Source: Salinicola endophyticus (GTDB lineage Bacteria > Pseudomonadota > Gammaproteobacteria > Pseudomonadales > Halomonadaceae). From it: DNA of 64,000 bases. The notes beneath the pieces are model-generated. The model did no database searches and had not been told where the DNA came from. It saw only the letters and a program-made list of their open reading frames with translations. Of the stretch, positions 58,989-64,000 are shown piece by piece; within the stretch, counting starts at the first letter, position 1, and each line of letters starts with the position of its first letter. A program made the translations under genes and the position numbers. Where the stretch lies: NCBI RefSeq assembly GCF_040536835.1, contig NZ_CP159578.1, positions 1,488,001 through 1,552,000 of the forward strand, given 5' to 3'.

Positions 58989-60458
58989 ATGCAATCCGTC
59001 AAAGAGAGCGCGCTGTTCAGGCCCTATGCCTATATCGATGGCAACTGGGTGGCCGCCGACAGCGGTGAACAGATCGACGTCGACAACCCCGCCAGCGGCG
59101 AGATCCTGGGGCGCATGCCGCGCCTCGGTCGCGCCGAGACCGAGCGCGCGATCGAGGCCGCCGAGGCGGCACTGCCGGGCTGGCGCAACCATACCGCGCT
59201 GGAACGTGCCGACATACTGATGAAGTGGTACGAGCTGATGCTCGAGCACAAGGATGAGCTGGCCGCGATCATGACCGCCGAGCAGGGCAAGCCGGTCAAG
59301 GAAGCAGCGGGGGAGATCGTCTACGCCGCGAGCTTCATGCGCTGGTTCGCCGAGGAAGCGCGGCGTATCTACGGTGATACCATCCCGGCGGCCAGCAGTC
59401 AGCAGCGTATCGTGGTGACCAAGCAGCCGGTGGGCGTGGTCGGGGCGATCACGCCATGGAACTTCCCCTCCTCGATGATCACGCGCAAGGCCGCGGCGGC
59501 GCTCGCCGCCGGCTGCACCATCGTGATCAAGCCGGCCAGCCAGACACCGTTCTCGGCCACTGCACTGGCGGCGCTGGCCGAGCAGGCCGGGGTGCCGCGT
59601 GGCGTGTTCAACGTGGTGCCGGGCAAGGCCAGCGAGATCGCCAAGGCGATGACCGAATCGCCGGTAGTGCGCAAGGTCACCTTCACCGGGTCCACCGAAG
59701 TCGGTAGTTCGCTGATGGCCGGCGCCGCCCAGCACATTCAGAAGATTTCGCTGGAGCTCGGCGGCAACGCGCCCTTCCTGGTGTTCGAGGACGCCGACCT
59801 GGACGCCGCGGTCGAGGGTGCCATCGCTTCCAAGTTCCGCAATGCCGGCCAGACCTGTGTCTGCACCAACCGTTTTCTGGTCCAGTCGAGCGTGATCAAC
59901 GCCTTCAGCGAGAAGCTCGCGGCGGCGATGAACAGCGAGCTGAAGGTCGGCGACGGCTTCCAGGACGGCGTCAATATCGGGCCGCTGATCGATGAGGATG
60001 CGGTGGCCAAGGTGAGCGAGCACGTCAAGGACGCCACCGACAAGGGGGCCCAGCTGCTGCTCGGCGGTCACGAGCACTCCCTGGGCGGGCGCTTCTTCTC
60101 GCCGACGCTGATCAGCCATGCGACGCCGGAGATGAAGGTGGCGAGCGAGGAAACCTTCGGTCCGCTGGCGGCGGTGTTCCCGTTCGAGACCGAAGAGGAA
60201 GCGGTGCGCCTGGCCAATGACACCCAGTTCGGGCTGGCCTCGTACTTCTACTCGCGGGATCTGGGGCGTGTCTGGCGGGTGGCGGAAGCGCTCGAGTACG
60301 GCATGGTCGGCATCAACACCGGGCTGATCTCCAATGCCAGTGCGCCCTTCGGCGGCGTCAAGGCGTCCGGGCTGGGGCGTGAAGGCTCCAAGTACGGTCT
60401 CGACGAGTATCTCGAGGTCAAGTATCTGTGCATCGACCTGGGTCAGGCGCAGGCATGA
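58989..60458 (+). CDS. gabD: NAD(P)-dependent succinate-semialdehyde dehydrogenase family protein
   Basis: 489 residues, start ATG with AAGGAG 6 bases upstream. Aldehyde dehydrogenase landmarks: TPWNFPSSMITRKAAAALAA (NAD(P)), FTGSTEVG, general base LELGGNAPFLVF, nucleophile NAGQTCVCTNRF with adjacent second Cys, and ETFGPLAAVFPF. The GabD-type C-terminus (SAPFGGVKASGLGREGSKYG) favours succinate semialdehyde as substrate. GabT is not nearby. Terminator follows. Confidence 0.9.
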   Translation: MQSVKESALFRPYAYIDGNWVAADSGEQIDVDNPASGEILGRMPRLGRAETERAIEAAEAALPGWRNHTALERADILMKWYELMLEHKDELAAIMTAEQGKPVKEAAGEIVYAASFMRWFAEEARRIYGDTIPAASSQQRIVVTKQPVGVVGAITPWNFPSSMITRKAAAALAAGCTIVIKPASQTPFSATALAALAEQAGVPRGVFNVVPGKASEIAKAMTESPVVRKVTFTGSTEVGSSLMAGAAQHIQKISLELGGNAPFLVFEDADLDAAVEGAIASKFRNAGQTCVCTNRFLVQSSVINAFSEKLAAAMNSELKVGDGFQDGVNIGPLIDEDAVAKVSEHVKDATDKGAQLLLGGHEHSLGGRFFSPTLISHATPEMKVASEETFGPLAAVFPFETEEEAVRLANDTQFGLASYFYSRDLGRVWRVAEALEYGMVGINTGLISNASAPFGGVKASGLGREGSKYGLDEYLEVKYLCIDLGQAQA

Positions 60459-60496
60459 TTCACCCGGGCAGCTGAGTTCCACCGCCGCCCGGCATC

Positions 60497-60534
60497 GAAA
60501 AAGCCCACGACAGACGCTGTCGTGGGCTTTTTTT
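60497..60534. terminator. bidirectional intrinsic terminator between gabD and purH
   Basis: Stem AGCCCACGACAG/CTGTCGTGGGCT with an A run before and a T run after, so it can end both the rightward gabD and the leftward purH transcripts. Confidence 0.92.
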
Positions 60535-60555
60535 GCGTGGCCGGGGGAGCCGTAT

Positions 60556-62169
<1,614 letters not shown>

Positions 62170-62272
62170 GCCAATCCACTCTTGTCGGTCGATCGAACGC
62201 GCGCTGGAGGGCTTGAGAGTCCGAGCGGCGGGCGTTCGGTGGTGCCCCGCATGGGCGAGGCGAGGGGGAGAA

Positions 62273-62581
62273 TCAGATCAGATCGTACTGCTTGAGCTTC
62301 TTGCGCAGGGTGCCTCGGTTGAGGCCCAGCAGCTCGGCGGCGCGGGTCTGGTTACCTTCGACATGGCGCATCACGACGTCGAGCAGCGGCGCCTCTACCT
62401 CGGCCAGTACCATGGTGTAGAGATGCGACACCGATTCACCCTCGAGGTGGGTGAAGTAGCGCTCCATCACTTGCTCGACGCACTCGCGCAGCGTGACTTG
62501 GGAGCTCTGCTCGGCCATGTGAAGGGATTCGACCTCCAGCGGCGCATTGCCGTCGAGGTCCAGAGGCTGCCGACTGTTCAT
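62273..62581 (-). CDS. fis: nucleoid-associated regulator Fis
   Basis: 102 residues (E. coli 98). The C-terminal HTH is intact: [20 protein letters not shown] followed by [13 protein letters not shown]. The N-terminal region with the beta-hairpin arms is more variable. It binds DNA as a dimer and activates rRNA/tRNA promoters. ATG overlaps the dusB stop by 4 bp, as in the dusB-fis operon of E. coli. Confidence 0.97.
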   Translation of the reverse strand: MNSRQPLDLDGNAPLEVESLHMAEQSSQVTLRECVEQVMERYFTHLEGESVSHLYTMVLAEVEAPLLDVVMRHVEGNQTRAAELLGLNRGTLRKKLKQYDLI

Positions 62582-63609
62582 GCTGCGTGAATTCCGTTGT
62601 CGATCGCGGTGTCGCCACGAAAGAGTTCATGAAGAAAAGCGAACTGCTCCGCGCTCTGCTCGAGCCGGTTGAATCGCGCGCGATGCTCGCGCCGCGGATC
62701 GCGGGCGGCGAGGTACCAGCCGATATGCTTGCGCGCCACGCGGACCCCGAGATAGTCGCCGTAGTGGGCGTGCAGCGCGGTCAGATGCCGGCGCATGGTG
62801 CTCTCGACTTCCGCGAGGCTGGGTGGCGCATGCTCGCGACCGGTGCGCAGGTAGTGCTCGATCTCGCGAAACAGCCACGGGTTGCCCTGGGCGCCGCGGC
62901 CGATCATCACCGCGTCGGCGCCGGTATAGGCGAGCACCTCGGCGGCGCGCTGCGGCGTGGTAATATCGCCGTTGGCGAACACCGGGATCGATACCTGCTG
63001 CTTGATCGCGGCGATGGTGTCGTACTCGGCACTGCCGCTGTAGCGCTGCTCGCGGGTCCGCCCGTGGACTGCCAGGGCGGCGATGCCGGCGTTCTCGGCC
63101 AGGCGCGCGACATGCAGCGCATTGCGGCTCTGCTCACACCAGCCGGTGCGGATCTTGAGCGTCACCGGAATCTCCACCGCGGCGACCACCGCAGCGAGAA
63201 TCTCGCCGACCAGGCGCTCGTCGCGCAGCAGGGCCGAGCCGGCCGCCTTGTTGCACACCTTCTTCGCCGGGCAGCCCATGTTGATATCGATGATCTCGGC
63301 CCCGGCCTCGGCGTTCATGCGCGCGGCCTCGGCTAGCATCTGCGGATCGCCGCCGGCGATCTGGACCGAACGCGGGCCGGGCTCGCCACGGTGGATCAGG
63401 CGCTGACGCGACTTGCGGGTGTGCCAGAGCCGGCTGTCCGAGGTCACCATTTCCGACACCACCAGACCTGCGCCGAGCTCGCGACAGAGCTGGCGGAAGG
63501 GGCGATCGGTCACGCCGGCCATGGGCGCCAGAATGACCCGGTTGGGCAGTGTGTGGCAGCCGATGCGGGGCAACGCACGCTCGGGCTGCGCGGACACGGC
63601 TTCACGCAT
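62578..63609 (-). CDS. dusB: tRNA-dihydrouridine synthase B
   Basis: 343 residues. FMN-dependent TIM barrel with NRVILAPMAGVTDRPFRQLC, the catalytic Cys in NMGCPAKKVCNKAAGSAL, VTLKIRTGW and VHGRTREQRYSG. It reduces uridine in the D-loop of tRNAs. First gene before fis in the usual operon; 142 bp from the prmA stop. Confidence 0.97.
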   Translation of the reverse strand: MREAVSAQPERALPRIGCHTLPNRVILAPMAGVTDRPFRQLCRELGAGLVVSEMVTSDSRLWHTRKSRQRLIHRGEPGPRSVQIAGGDPQMLAEAARMNAEAGAEIIDINMGCPAKKVCNKAAGSALLRDERLVGEILAAVVAAVEIPVTLKIRTGWCEQSRNALHVARLAENAGIAALAVHGRTREQRYSGSAEYDTIAAIKQQVSIPVFANGDITTPQRAAEVLAYTGADAVMIGRGAQGNPWLFREIEHYLRTGREHAPPSLAEVESTMRRHLTALHAHYGDYLGVRVARKHIGWYLAARDPRREHRARFNRLEQSAEQFAFLHELFRGDTAIDNGIHAA

Positions 63610-63751
63610 GGTTACAGAGGCTCGGGGAAAACGGGAAGCTATGATACCGGGCGCTCCGGCTTTGTTGAAGCGCTGTTTGGTCGCACAAACGCGGCAGAAG
63701 GGCGTCGGCGGCGGGGCCCGGGCCTCGCCGCCGTTGCTCAGACGGTGGGGC

Positions 63752-64000
63752 TCAGGCGGCGGGGCGCTCGCCGCTCAGCAGCACCCAGCCCTCTTTCTCC
63801 TGTGGCGGAGCCATGCGCAGGCCCTGGTCGCGATAGGCGTCGAGCACGCTCTCGGCCTGGGCGGCGAGAATGCCGGAGAGCGCCAGGCGCCCACCGGGCG
63901 CGACGCGGCCGGCGATCTCGGCGGCGAGCTCGATCAGCGGGCCGGCGAGGATATTGGCCACGACCACTTCGAAGCGGCCCTGGCCGAGGCGCTCCGGGTA
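63752..64000 (-). CDS. prmA: ribosomal protein L11 methyltransferase (3' part, runs off right edge)
   Basis: The last 82 codons are visible, entering at the right edge. The frame reads GRFEVVVANILAGPLIELAA, the PrmA motif VxANILAxPL, then GRLALSGILAAQAESVLDAY. The C-terminus EKEGWVLLSGERPAA is typical. It trimethylates ribosomal protein L11. Order prmA-dusB-fis-purH is the conserved gammaproteobacterial one. Confidence 0.93.
   Translation of the reverse strand, partial: YPERLGQGRFEVVVANILAGPLIELAAEIAGRVAPGGRLALSGILAAQAESVLDAYRDQGLRMAPPQEKEGWVLLSGERPAA

Overview
The window looks like a chromosomal segment of a high-GC, halophilic or halotolerant gammaproteobacterium, most likely Halomonadaceae (Halomonas/Salinicola type). 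The evidence is the block gacA-uvrC-pgsA-tRNAGly-tRNACys-tRNALeu, the block prmA-dusB-fis-purH, a serS-cysG pair, a BCCT osmolyte transporter, a DUF6482-type protein, and Pseudomonas-like separation of trpGDC from trpE. The genus cannot be fixed from this sequence alone.

Regions. (1) 1-8665: structural and lysis module of a P2-like prophage in P2 order (S, R, spanins, endolysin, holin, X, L, M, N, O on the minus strand; P and Q on the plus strand). It continues beyond the left edge. It stops at Q about 1.3 kb from a tRNA-Leu gene, and no integrase, repressor or replication gene is visible on this side. (2) 9943-14004: the tRNA Leu-Cys-Gly operon, pgsA, uvrC, a GacA/UvrY response regulator and tRNA-Ala. 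(3) 14252-16118: small poorly known genes. (4) 16164-18899: trpGDC behind a complete trp attenuator (leader peptide with three consecutive Trp codons). (5) 19043-34459: cation/proton antiporter, a very long FAD/Fe-S oxidoreductase with a 13-residue tandem repeat, serS, a shortened cysG, a CBS/nucleotidyltransferase plus DnaQ-like exonuclease pair, a betaine-type BCCT carrier, and a DmdC-type acyl-CoA dehydrogenase with a PsrA-like operator. (6) 34819-46571: one long urea module, urtABCDE-ureDABCEFG-ureJ, combining high-affinity urea uptake with a nickel urease; many of its genes overlap by 4 bp. (7) 46821-51853: DUF1206 protein, DUF3311/sodium-solute symporter pair, polar amino-acid ABC transporter. 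(8) 52379-55571: mostly non-coding accessory stretch with two probable small RNAs, a secreted acidic protein, tRNA-Leu, a HEPN-like protein and an AT-rich gap. (9) 55804-64000: comF, srkA, folE, an aldehyde dehydrogenase, purH, fis, dusB and the 3' end of prmA.

The most notable observation is a pair of GGA-rich multi-hairpin RNA loci (about 52412-52638 and 53305-53466) with the architecture of CsrB/RsmY/RsmZ sponges for CsrA/RsmA. They flank a small secreted-protein gene whose Shine-Dalgarno sequence is itself AGGGA. The same window encodes the GacA-type regulator that controls such RNAs in relatives. Other points of interest are the trp attenuator, the truncated prophage end with a P2-like cos candidate, the 39-bp coding minisatellite, the reduced CysG N-terminus, a PsrA-like box, an interspersed palindromic element and a HEPN protein with Tyr in place of the usual His.
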